Shown piece after piece: positions 22,995 to 29,595 of a stretch of 32,627 bases of DNA (positions are counted from its first letter, which is position 1; each line of letters begins with the position of its first letter). The stretch is from an uncultured Roseiarcus sp. (GTDB lineage: Bacteria > Pseudomonadota > Alphaproteobacteria > Rhizobiales > Beijerinckiaceae). The DNA lies in the NCBI GenBank assembly GCA_945957375.1, contig CAMFKX010000025.1:1-32627 (forward strand). The letters are read 5' to 3'. The notes beneath the pieces were generated by a model that saw nothing but the letters and a program-made list of their open reading frames with translations, did no database searches and was not told where the DNA came from. The translations under genes and the position numbers were made by a program.

Positions 22995-24062
22995 TCAGCG
23001 CAACAGCACCGCGCGCAGGACGGCGAGAATCTCGCGCCGCTCGTCGTAGAGCGCCATCGTCGAGCCGGCGATCGCGTAGGCCCGGGTGTTGGCCAGAACC
23101 TCCGACAGCCCGCGCTCGCGCGCGTCGAGCGGCGGCGGACAGGCCATCATGGTGCTGGCGAACCGGCTGAAGGTCAGTCCGCCGCCCGGCTTCACGTCGA
23201 AGCTTCCGGCCATCCGGTTGCAGCCGACGGTCGCCGAGGCCTCTTTCTGCGCGCCGGAGCGCAGGGTGAGGCTCGCCTCGCGGCGTCCGTCGACCGGTGT
23301 GAGCGTCTCGCCCTTGAGCACGGCGATCTTCCAGTAGCTGTTCACCAGCGGCGAATCGGCCCGGTTGGTCTCGCAGGTCTCGCCCGGCCATGCGCCGACG
23401 AAGCGCTTGACGAACAGCGTCGGCCGCCGCCGCCCCTCCATGCCGGCGCGCATCTCGAAGCCGCCCTCGACCGTGACGTAGAGCGGGGCCGCGGGCGCCG
23501 AGCGCTTCTCGCGATAGGCCTCCTCGAGGGCGCGATAATCGCCTTCCATCGCGACCGGGATCTCCTTGCCGCTGCGGCAGTTCGTGAAGGCCGGCGCGTC
23601 GGCGAAATAGCGGAAGGCGCCGCTGATCAGCGTGGCCCCGCCGGGCGGCGGGGCCATCGCCCGCAGAGAGACGCGGCGCATGACGACGTCGACCCTGTCG
23701 CCGCCGCCGCCGGTCAGCACCGGGTTCGCGGCGTCGGTGGTGAACCAGAGTTTGCCGTCGACGGTGACGGTGGCGCGCAGCACGTAGCGGGCGCGCGGGT
23801 TCAGCTTGCCGGGATCGTAGGGAATGGCGAAGGCGATCGGCGGCTGGCCGGGGCTGTCGATCACGGTGCGGGCGAGCACGTCGGCCGGCGCGTCGGCGCG
23901 GCTCGCGTCGAGGATCGCGGCCTCGAACCGCGCGTTCGGCGGCAAAGCCATCCGCTCGCGATAGGTCGCGGTTCCGGTCACGGTCGCGTCGGCGGCGCGG
24001 GCCGACGGCGCGAGCATGACGCCGAAGCCGAGAAGCAGGAGCAGCGCGAGCCATCTCGACAT
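22995..24062 (-). CDS. Exported YbaY-META domain envelope protein
   Basis: 355 residues. The signal peptide is at 1-23 (MSRWLALLLLLGFGVMLAPS then ARA), without a lipobox cysteine. Residues about 24-120 resemble the YbaY/YscW beta-domain (ATVTGTATYRERMALPPNAR, AFAIPYDPGKLNPRARYVLR). A middle part (about 145-240, AFRYFADAPAFTNCRSGKEI and YVTVEGGFEMRAGMEG) resembles the NlpE-type C-terminal domain. Residues about 243-350 are a META/HslJ domain (LVNSYWKIAVLKGETL, GCNRMAGSFDV, FASTMMACPPPLDARERGL). Such combinations are found in exported stress-related proteins of Proteobacteria; HslJ is linked to novobiocin resistance and heat shock in E. coli. The exact role here is unknown. It lies upstream of the MttB-like gene on the same strand, 99 bases apart, but no functional link is evident. 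Confidence 0.8.
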   Translation of the reverse strand: MSRWLALLLLLGFGVMLAPSARAADATVTGTATYRERMALPPNARFEAAILDASRADAPADVLARTVIDSPGQPPIAFAIPYDPGKLNPRARYVLRATVTVDGKLWFTTDAANPVLTGGGGDRVDVVMRRVSLRAMAPPPGGATLISGAFRYFADAPAFTNCRSGKEIPVAMEGDYRALEEAYREKRSAPAAPLYVTVEGGFEMRAGMEGRRRPTLFVKRFVGAWPGETCETNRADSPLVNSYWKIAVLKGETLTPVDGRREASLTLRSGAQKEASATVGCNRMAGSFDVKPGGGLTFSRFASTMMACPPPLDARERGLSEVLANTRAYAIAGSTMALYDERREILAVLRAVLLR

Positions 24063-24216
24063 GCGTAGGGTTCCGTTGGTCGCTCCGCCGACGGAGCGCC
24101 GTTACGGGTGTCGCTATTCGAAGGCGATCGTCAAGAGGGCGCGGCGACCGGGAGCCGGGTTCCGGTCCGCGTTCGAGGCGAGCCTGTCGGCAGCCGGGGC
24201 CGCGCTGCGCCGCCTC

Positions 24217-25386
24217 TCATCGCGAGCCGGGCGACGCCAGCCGCCCGAGATGCGCCGCCGCCTCGGCGTGGTCGGGCTGCTTCTCGAGGATCGCCCGGTA
24301 AGCCCGCTCCGCCTCGCCGGTCCGGCCGAGTCCGGCCAGCGTCGTCGCGCGCCGGAAGACGCTGATCGTCGCCTCGGGGCGGATGGCGATCGCGGTCGCG
24401 TAGGCGGCTTCCGCCGCCTCCAGCCGCCCGAGGCGCTGATGCAGTAGGCCCGCCATGTGGTGGAGGGAATAGCCGCGCGGGTCGATCGCGAGGGCGCGCT
24501 CGACGGCGGCGAGGCCTTCGTCGAGCCGCCCGAGATCGGCGCAGGCGGCGGCGAAGAAGAGCTCCATCTGGGCTGTCCTCGGCGCGCCCTCGACGGCGCC
24601 GACGAGGTCGTAGACCTTCTGCGCCTCGCGCGCCGCCTGGTGCCTCTGGATCAGGGGATAGGAAAGAATCTCTTCGCGCCCCGGCGGGCGCAGAAGGGTG
24701 AGGTCGGTGGCGAGGTCGTCGGCTTCCAGCGCCGGCCTGTCGCGCAGGGTCTCCAGCAACGCCTGCGGCGACAGGCGCAGCGTGACCTTGTGGTCGCCGC
24801 CGACGAAGAACAGCCGGCAGGACGGGTCGTCGAGCGCGAAATCGGCCAGCGGCCACATCAGGGACAGGTCGATCAGGTCATAGGCGCCGTAGACGATGTT
24901 GATTTTGGTCGACCCCTTGGCGCGGATGATCCCGCTCAACGAAAAATAGCGGTGGTCGTAGACCTTCCGCCGGTTGAGCGTGAAGCTGCGGCCGTGCGGT
25001 TGCCCGAGGAGAAGCTCGGGCGTGAAGGCGAGGATCGACCGGCATCCGAGCAGCAGGCCGAACAGCACGGCGGCGTATCCGCCCATCGACATGCCGGCGG
25101 TCACGACGTCGTCCACGCCCAAATGTCCGAGGAGGCGTTCGAGCAGCGAAGCGGTCTCCCGGATCGAGCGCGTGTGTTCGCCGAGGCCGGTCTGATACCA
25201 GGCGTTGTCGAGGCAGTTCAGGTAGACGACGTTGCTGTCGAATTCCTTGAGCGCGCGGGACATGGCGAAATGTCGGGGCGGATAGTCGAGATGGGAAAAC
25301 ACCACAACGCAGGACCGGCTGCCTTCGACCCGCTGAACGCGGACGAGCGGGCATTGTCCGTCGAGGATTTCGGCTGGACCGATCAT
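24217..25386 (-). CDS. Alpha/beta hydrolase fused to TPR repeats
   Basis: 389 residues from the ATG at 25386; an in-frame start 24 bases earlier is possible. The first ~220 residues form a hydrolase-like domain: VVVFSHLDYPPRHFAMSRAL, then VVYLNCLDNAWYQTGLGEHT, the nucleophile elbow GMSMGGYAAVLFG with Ser100, and a possible acid/His pair in VYGAYDLIDLSL and FVGGDHKVTLRLSP. From about 275 to the end at least three TPR units follow (FFAAACADLGRLDEGLAAVE, RALAIDPRGYSLHHMAGLLH, AIAIRPEATISVFRRATTLA and AYRAILEKQPDHAEAAAHLG). There is no signal peptide. The combination suggests a cytoplasmic hydrolase with a protein-docking part; related hydrolase domains occur near surface-polysaccharide genes, but no such genes are in the window. 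Function unknown. It is divergent from the PDZ/GAF membrane protein. Confidence 0.75.
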   Translation of the reverse strand: MIGPAEILDGQCPLVRVQRVEGSRSCVVVFSHLDYPPRHFAMSRALKEFDSNVVYLNCLDNAWYQTGLGEHTRSIRETASLLERLLGHLGVDDVVTAGMSMGGYAAVLFGLLLGCRSILAFTPELLLGQPHGRSFTLNRRKVYDHRYFSLSGIIRAKGSTKINIVYGAYDLIDLSLMWPLADFALDDPSCRLFFVGGDHKVTLRLSPQALLETLRDRPALEADDLATDLTLLRPPGREEILSYPLIQRHQAAREAQKVYDLVGAVEGAPRTAQMELFFAAACADLGRLDEGLAAVERALAIDPRGYSLHHMAGLLHQRLGRLEAAEAAYATAIAIRPEATISVFRRATTLAGLGRTGEAERAYRAILEKQPDHAEAAAHLGRLASPGSR

Positions 25387-25505
25387 GGCAGTCGTCCTGC
25401 GCGCCCACACGGGCCGGCGCCCCGGGCTTTCGCAACCATACTACACGAATCCTTACGAGATTATTCCTTCAATCCGGCGCGATTCGGGAAAGGGCGGAGC
25501 GCCGC

Positions 25506-25524
25506 TTTCCAATCGAATTGGAAA
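25506..25524. promoter_or_regulatory. Palindrome in the divergent upstream region
   Basis: TTTCCAA (25506-25512) and TTGGAAA (25518-25524) are perfect 7-bp arms around TCGAA. It lies between the hydrolase-TPR gene and the PDZ/GAF membrane protein gene in an AT-richer stretch and looks like an operator for a dimeric regulator. No regulator gene adjoins it. Confidence 0.4.
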
Positions 25525-25556
25525 ATGTAAGCTCCCCTCGTGTCCAGGAGGTGCGA

Positions 25557-25613
25557 TTGCGTAACCGGGGCGGAGACTGGGGCGCCGGCGCCTGCAGGGT
25601 GGCCGGGGCATGA
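25557..25613 (+). CDS. Possible 18-residue leader peptide
   Basis: A consensus Shine-Dalgarno AGGAGGTG (25546-25553) is followed by TTG at 25557, opening the frame MRNRGGDWGAGACRVAGA. Its TGA (25611-25613) overlaps the ATG of the next gene (25610) as ATGA. The strong site cannot serve the large gene directly because that frame has a TAA at 25562. The simplest reading is a translationally coupled leader; a chance Shine-Dalgarno is the alternative. Confidence 0.35.
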   Translation: MRNRGGDWGAGACRVAGA

Positions 25614-27427
25614 GCGGCCGCACGCTCGCCGGGCGCGCGCTGCTGGCGCTGCTGACCCTCTATGGGCTGGCGCTGATCGTCCCCGACTTCGCGCGCATCG
25701 CCCGGCCGCTGGGATCGTTCGGGCTGTCGACCAACGGCGACGGATTGATCTACGACATCCTGGGGCCCTTCGCGACCGAGGACGAATCGCCCGCGGCGCG
25801 CGCCGGCCTTCGGATCGGCGAACGCCTCGATCTGGTCGCGATGCGCTGCGTTCCGATCGACACCACGCGCTGCGCCGCCAATCTCGCGATGTGGGGCGGG
25901 GTGATCTACGCCATGCCGGGCCGGGCCGTGACGCTTACCATCCTCGCCGAGGGCGACCGTCCGGCGCGCGAGGTCGTCCTGGTCGCCAAGCAGGCGTCAC
26001 GCTCGGTCACGCTCGACATCGCCGTGGCGTTGAGCCAGTTCGCCGGCGTGCTGATCGTTCTCGGCGCAGCCTGGCTGGTCTGGACAAGGCCTGGCCCGAT
26101 GACCTGGGGCTTTTTCGTCTACGTCCTGTATTTCAATCCCGGGCAGCAGTTTCAGCTGATCGCCTGGCTGCAGCAATGGCCCCGGGCGCAACTGGCCCAT
26201 ATGGTCGGGGTCAACATCTTGCAGGCCGCGGGCTATATCGGATTGCTTCTGTTCGCCCTGCGCGCCCCGGTTGATCGAACGGAAGGGCGGTGGCGTCTGG
26301 TCGAGCGCGCGCTGCCGGCGCTGTTCATCCTCTTCCTGATCATCGAATTCATAAGCCTCGGCAGCCTGTTCGGCTACCGCACCGAGTTCGCGATGCGGTC
26401 GACGCTGCTCGTCGGCTTCGCCGTCAGCGCGGCCGCCGTGGCCATCCTCATCGGCCGCCGCCGCGACCTCACGCCGCGCGACTACCAGCGGATCCGCTGG
26501 GTCATCTGGGGCTGCCTGATCGGACTGCCGGCCAATCTGATCGCCGAGATCTGGCAGGAGACCTCGTTGCCGAGCAGCCTGCTCGGCGGACGCACCGCCC
26601 CGGACGACCTGCTGGCGTTTTTCTATCTTCTCAACGGACTCCTTTGCCTGTTCGTGGTCGTGGCCGTGCGGCGTCGGACCGTGGTCAGCGTCGGGGTGCC
26701 GCTGCGCCGGGCGACGGTGCTCGGGCTCCTGCTCAGCCTGCCGGCGTTTCTCGTCCACGAGGAGCTGAACACGATTCACGAGTGGGCCGATCTGCCGGAT
26801 TGGGCCTGGCTGGCGCTCGCCTCGGTGCTCGTCTACCTGATCGCGCGCCTGCACGAGTGGACGACCGAAATGGCCGACTGGCTGCTCGACCGGACGTTCC
26901 GCCAGGCGGAGGTCCGCCTCGAGCACGCCGGCCGCGCGATCGAGGGCGCGGAAAGCCTGGCGGAGATCGAGCGCTTGCTGACCGCCGAGCCGGTGCAGGC
27001 GCTCGGACTCGCCTCAGCGGCGGTGTTTCGTCAGGAGGGCGGCGTCTTCCGGCGACGCGCGAGCGTCGGATGGCGGGCTGGCGACGCCGACGTCCTGAGG
27101 GCCGGCGCGCCGCCGTTGCCGGAGGTCCTGGAGAAGCCGTTTGCGGTGCCGATTTCGGGCACCGGCCTCGCCCTGCCGGACGATCTCGCCCGCCCGGTGT
27201 TCGCCGTGCCGGTCGCCAATCCGCGCCGCGCTTTCGCCGTGGTGCTCTACGGCGGCCACGAGGCGGGCACTGACCTGAACGGCCCGGAGCAGGAGCTGCT
27301 GGCGAAGCTCGCCCGTGTCGCCGAAGTCGCCTACGGGCAGGTGGAGCGCGACATGCTCAAGGAGCGCGTCGAGCGCCTCGAATCCCTGCTTGGCGAGGCC
27401 GCCGGCGTCAAACCGTCGCCGGCCTGA
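25610..27427 (+). CDS. PDZ-like / multi-pass membrane / GAF protein, sensor-like without an output domain
   Basis: 605 residues. One membrane segment at about 9-28 is followed by a periplasmic PDZ-like domain (about 45-125, with SPAARAGLRIGERLDL). About eight further membrane segments span 130-425 (SVTLDIAVALSQFAGVLIVL through WAWLALASVLVYLIARLHEW). After the membrane comes WLLDRTFRQAEVRLEHAGRA, then a GAF-like domain (about 445-585, ALGLASAAVFRQEGG and FAVPVANPRRAFAVVLYGG), and a terminal coiled coil (VERDMLKERVERLESLLGE). A PDZ plus multi-pass membrane plus GAF layout recalls ComP-like sensor kinases, but there is no histidine kinase, cyclase or GGDEF domain: the protein stops after the coiled coil. 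It may signal by protein contact or be a scaffold. It is 17 bases upstream of a haloacid dehalogenase gene, probably the same operon. Confidence 0.75.
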   Translation: MSGRTLAGRALLALLTLYGLALIVPDFARIARPLGSFGLSTNGDGLIYDILGPFATEDESPAARAGLRIGERLDLVAMRCVPIDTTRCAANLAMWGGVIYAMPGRAVTLTILAEGDRPAREVVLVAKQASRSVTLDIAVALSQFAGVLIVLGAAWLVWTRPGPMTWGFFVYVLYFNPGQQFQLIAWLQQWPRAQLAHMVGVNILQAAGYIGLLLFALRAPVDRTEGRWRLVERALPALFILFLIIEFISLGSLFGYRTEFAMRSTLLVGFAVSAAAVAILIGRRRDLTPRDYQRIRWVIWGCLIGLPANLIAEIWQETSLPSSLLGGRTAPDDLLAFFYLLNGLLCLFVVVAVRRRTVVSVGVPLRRATVLGLLLSLPAFLVHEELNTIHEWADLPDWAWLALASVLVYLIARLHEWTTEMADWLLDRTFRQAEVRLEHAGRAIEGAESLAEIERLLTAEPVQALGLASAAVFRQEGGVFRRRASVGWRAGDADVLRAGAPPLPEVLEKPFAVPISGTGLALPDDLARPVFAVPVANPRRAFAVVLYGGHEAGTDLNGPEQELLAKLARVAEVAYGQVERDMLKERVERLESLLGEAAGVKPSPA

Positions 27428-27444
27428 GACGGAAGGAGCCTCCC

Positions 27445-28164
27445 ATGTCCGACGAATCCCCAGCACACCTCGACGGCGTCGCCGCCTGCGTGTTCGACGC
27501 CTACGGCACCCTGTTCGATTTCGCGTCGGCCGCGGCGCGGGTCGCCGAATTACCGGCGGACCGGCGCGCGGCGGTGACCGCGCTGTGGCGCGACAAGCAG
27601 CTTCAATACGCCTGGCTCAGGACCCTCCAGGGCCGCTACGTCGACTTTCGCCAGGTGACGGCCGACGCCCTCGCATACGCGCTCGAGAGCCTCGGGCTCG
27701 AGGACGCCGGGCTCGCCGAGCGTCTGATGGCGCTCTATCTCGAACTCGACCCGTTCCCGGAAGCGCCCGAGACGCTGCGGGCGCTGCGCGCGCGCGGCTT
27801 CCGCACCGCGATCCTGTCTAACGGGACGCCGGCGATGCTCGAGGGGCTGGTGGCGCGGGCCGGGCTCGACGGAGCCTTCGACGCGATCCTGTCGGCCGAC
27901 GCGGTCGGCGCGTTCAAGACCGATCCGCGCGTCTACCAATCGGCGCTCGATGCGCTCGCCCTTCCGGCGCAGGCGATCGTGTTCGTCTCGTCCAACGGCT
28001 GGGACGCCTACGGCGCTTCGGATTTCGGCATGCGCGTGGTCTGGTGCAACCGGACCCGCCAGCGGCGCGAGCGCCTGCCGGGCGCGCCGGACTTCGAGGT
28101 CGCGACCCTCGCCGACCTGCCGCGCCTGCTGCCGCCGTCGCCTGGCGTCACCAACTCTCGGTGA
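27445..28164 (+). CDS. Haloacid dehalogenase type II (L-2-haloacid dehalogenase)
   Basis: 239 residues. The nucleophile is Asp18 in VFDAYGTLFDF. The type II signature LWRDKQLQYAWLRTLQGRY contains the substrate-binding Arg. Motif II is ILSNGTP, the catalytic Lys lies in VGAFKTDPRVYQ, and motif III is FVSSNGWDAYGASDFGM with the active-site Ser and Asp of this class. Length and motifs match L-2-haloacid dehalogenases, which hydrolyse L-2-haloalkanoic acids to D-2-hydroxy acids in the cytoplasm. The AAGGAG site before the ATG is clear. It follows the membrane sensor-like gene by 17 bases and overlaps the 3' end of the convergent SDR gene by 17 bases. In soil alphaproteobacteria this family is common and not always active on halogenated acids. 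Confidence 0.92.
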   Translation: MSDESPAHLDGVAACVFDAYGTLFDFASAAARVAELPADRRAAVTALWRDKQLQYAWLRTLQGRYVDFRQVTADALAYALESLGLEDAGLAERLMALYLELDPFPEAPETLRALRARGFRTAILSNGTPAMLEGLVARAGLDGAFDAILSADAVGAFKTDPRVYQSALDALALPAQAIVFVSSNGWDAYGASDFGMRVVWCNRTRQRRERLPGAPDFEVATLADLPRLLPPSPGVTNSR

Positions 28165-28858
28165 ACGGGCGGGCCTCGACCTCGAAGCTCCAGGCCGAGC
28201 GATCCTGCCGGACGAGGCTCGCGGCGATGTCGGCGATCCCTGCGGGCGCGATGAAGGCGTCGGCCGGGCGGTCGGGAGACCGGCCTTGCGCCGCCGGCGA
28301 GCGCACGACGCCGTCGACGACGATAAGCGCGACATGCACGCCCGCCGGCCCCAGATGCCGCGCCATCGACTCGGCGAGGCCCTTCTGCGCCATCTTGGCC
28401 GGTCCGAACGCCGCCGCGCGCGCTCCGCCGCGCCGGGACGCGGTCGCGCCGACGACGACGATCGCGCCCTTTCCGCGCGCCCGCATCGCCGGGACGACCT
28501 GCTTGGCGCACAGGAACAGGCCGAGCGCGTTCACCCGCCAGGCCTGTTCGAAATCCGCAGCCGAGACCTCCTCGAACGTCCCCCAGACGCCCGAGCCGGC
28601 GTTGACCAGCAGCACGTCGACTTCGCCGAGGTCCGCGCGCGCGGCTGCGAAGGCGGCCGCGACCGAGGCCGCGTCGGCGACGTCGCAGGTGTAAGCTTTG
28701 GCGGCCGGCAGCTCCGCGGCGAGGCGGGCGGTGAGCTCGGGCTTGCGCGCCATCAGCGCGACCGCATAGCCGTCGGCGGCGAAGCGCCGCGCCAGCGCCT
28801 CGCCGTTTCCCGGGCCCACTCCGACGACTGCGCAGACGGGGGCTTTCTCGCTCGGCAT
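28148..28858 (-). CDS. SDR-family protein with Phe in place of the catalytic Tyr
   Basis: 236 residues. It has the Rossmann start VCAVVGVGPGNGEALARRFA (an altered glycine motif instead of TGxxxGIG), LMARKPE, the NAG motif at 86-88 (LLVNAGSG) and the NALG helix near Asn110. The catalytic region reads GATASRRGGARAAAFGPAKM: Ser141 and Lys155 are present, but the YxxxK tyrosine is Phe151. The same F-for-Y change occurs, as I recall, in a whole subgroup of bacterial SDRs with the ending LGPAGVHVALIVVDGVV, so it is probably a family trait, not decay. Ordinary dehydrogenase activity is doubtful; a binding or non-redox role is possible. The gene stands alone on its strand and overlaps the dehalogenase 3' end. 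Confidence 0.85.
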   Translation of the reverse strand: MPSEKAPVCAVVGVGPGNGEALARRFAADGYAVALMARKPELTARLAAELPAAKAYTCDVADAASVAAAFAAARADLGEVDVLLVNAGSGVWGTFEEVSAADFEQAWRVNALGLFLCAKQVVPAMRARGKGAIVVVGATASRRGGARAAAFGPAKMAQKGLAESMARHLGPAGVHVALIVVDGVVRSPAAQGRSPDRPADAFIAPAGIADIAASLVRQDRSAWSFEVEARPFTESW

Positions 28859-29046
28859 GACGCGCTCTCCGTGGGACCGGGGGCGATCCTGCGCCGCGGC
28901 GGCCGGCCGCGCAACCGGGCTCCGCGCCAGGGCGTCGATGGTGTCGTAGCCGCGAAAGCGCGTATACAGAATCGCCGGCCGGCGGCCGGCTTTCCTGCCT
29001 GTCGCCGTCGATCCCCGCCCCCACGGTTTCCCGCGGCGGCGGATTC

Positions 29047-29355
29047 CTATTTTCCGCGTGCAGTCTGTTCCGGCTCGAAGCTGATCCTAAGGCGCGTCCC
29101 GGTCGCCCGGGCGAAGCGATCCAGCGTCCGGGTGGACGGCCTGATCCGCCCGCTTTCGAGACGAGCAACGACGGCTTGCGTGGTTCCCATGGCCCTGGCG
29201 ACCTGCTCCTGTGTCATGTCGGCTGCGGCGCGGGCCTGTATCAAAGCGGTCGCCAGGGCAAATTCATCTTCAAGGGCGTCATAGGCCGCCTTGAAGGATG
29301 GGCTTTTCATCTTCTCCTTGGCCCACGCGACGACGGTATTGGTCTTGCCGGTCAT
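29047..29355 (-). CDS. XRE-family antitoxin-like regulator
   Basis: 102 residues from the ATG at 29355. After MTGKTNTVVAWAKEKMKSPS comes a YDALEDEFALATALIQARAA helix and a Cro/C1 helix-turn-helix (about 45-95: MTQEQVARAMGTTQAVVARL, ESGRIRPSTRTLDRFARATG), ending RLRISFEP. This layout is that of HigA-type antitoxins whose toxin gene lies immediately upstream. Here an upstream frame ends with a 4-base ATGA overlap at the start of this gene, but it looks like a damaged toxin. The protein may now be an orphan antitoxin or a simple autoregulator. GGAGG precedes the start. It is divergent from the acyl-CoA ligase gene, 240 bases away. Confidence 0.85.
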   Translation of the reverse strand: MTGKTNTVVAWAKEKMKSPSFKAAYDALEDEFALATALIQARAAADMTQEQVARAMGTTQAVVARLESGRIRPSTRTLDRFARATGTRLRISFEPEQTARGK

Positions 29356-29558
29356 CGTGCCTCCTTCGCCTTTCTCAGGGCGGTCATGATCTCGCGGCCT
29401 GGCGCTACCTTGCCCGCGTCCACAGTCCCTCGTTCGCCATGCCGCCACAACCCTCGGGATCGAATTGCGCGAACGGTTCGCCCTTTCTTGATGGGATCGC
29501 CCCAACTTGACGGGCGAGCGTCGAGGAGGCCTACTCGCGATTTCAGGCGCGCAAGCAA
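29352..29558 (-). pseudogene. Probable remnant of a RelE/HigB-type toxin gene
   Basis: This frame ends at 29352 and overlaps the start of the XRE gene by four bases (ATGA), as toxin genes do in higBA-like operons. Its last ~25 residues (GKVAPGREIMTALRKAKEAR at the end) resemble the C-termini of RelE/HigB-type toxins, which end in a [K]xxxxREIxxAxxxxxE pattern. The preceding residues are Arg-rich and show no toxin fold, and no start codon with a ribosome binding site gives a protein of normal length (90-120 residues). I read it as a truncated or frameshifted toxin. A chance frame is possible. Confidence 0.4.
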
Positions 29559-29595
29559 GCGCGCGGCCGCATTGGGCAGGAAACGCGAGGCGCCG

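Noticed and set aside
28974-28993. GCCGGCC-GGC-GGCCGGC hairpin followed by TTT as a plus-strand terminator
   Set aside because: No plus-strand gene ends near it; it lies between two minus-strand genes, so a terminator role in that direction makes no sense.
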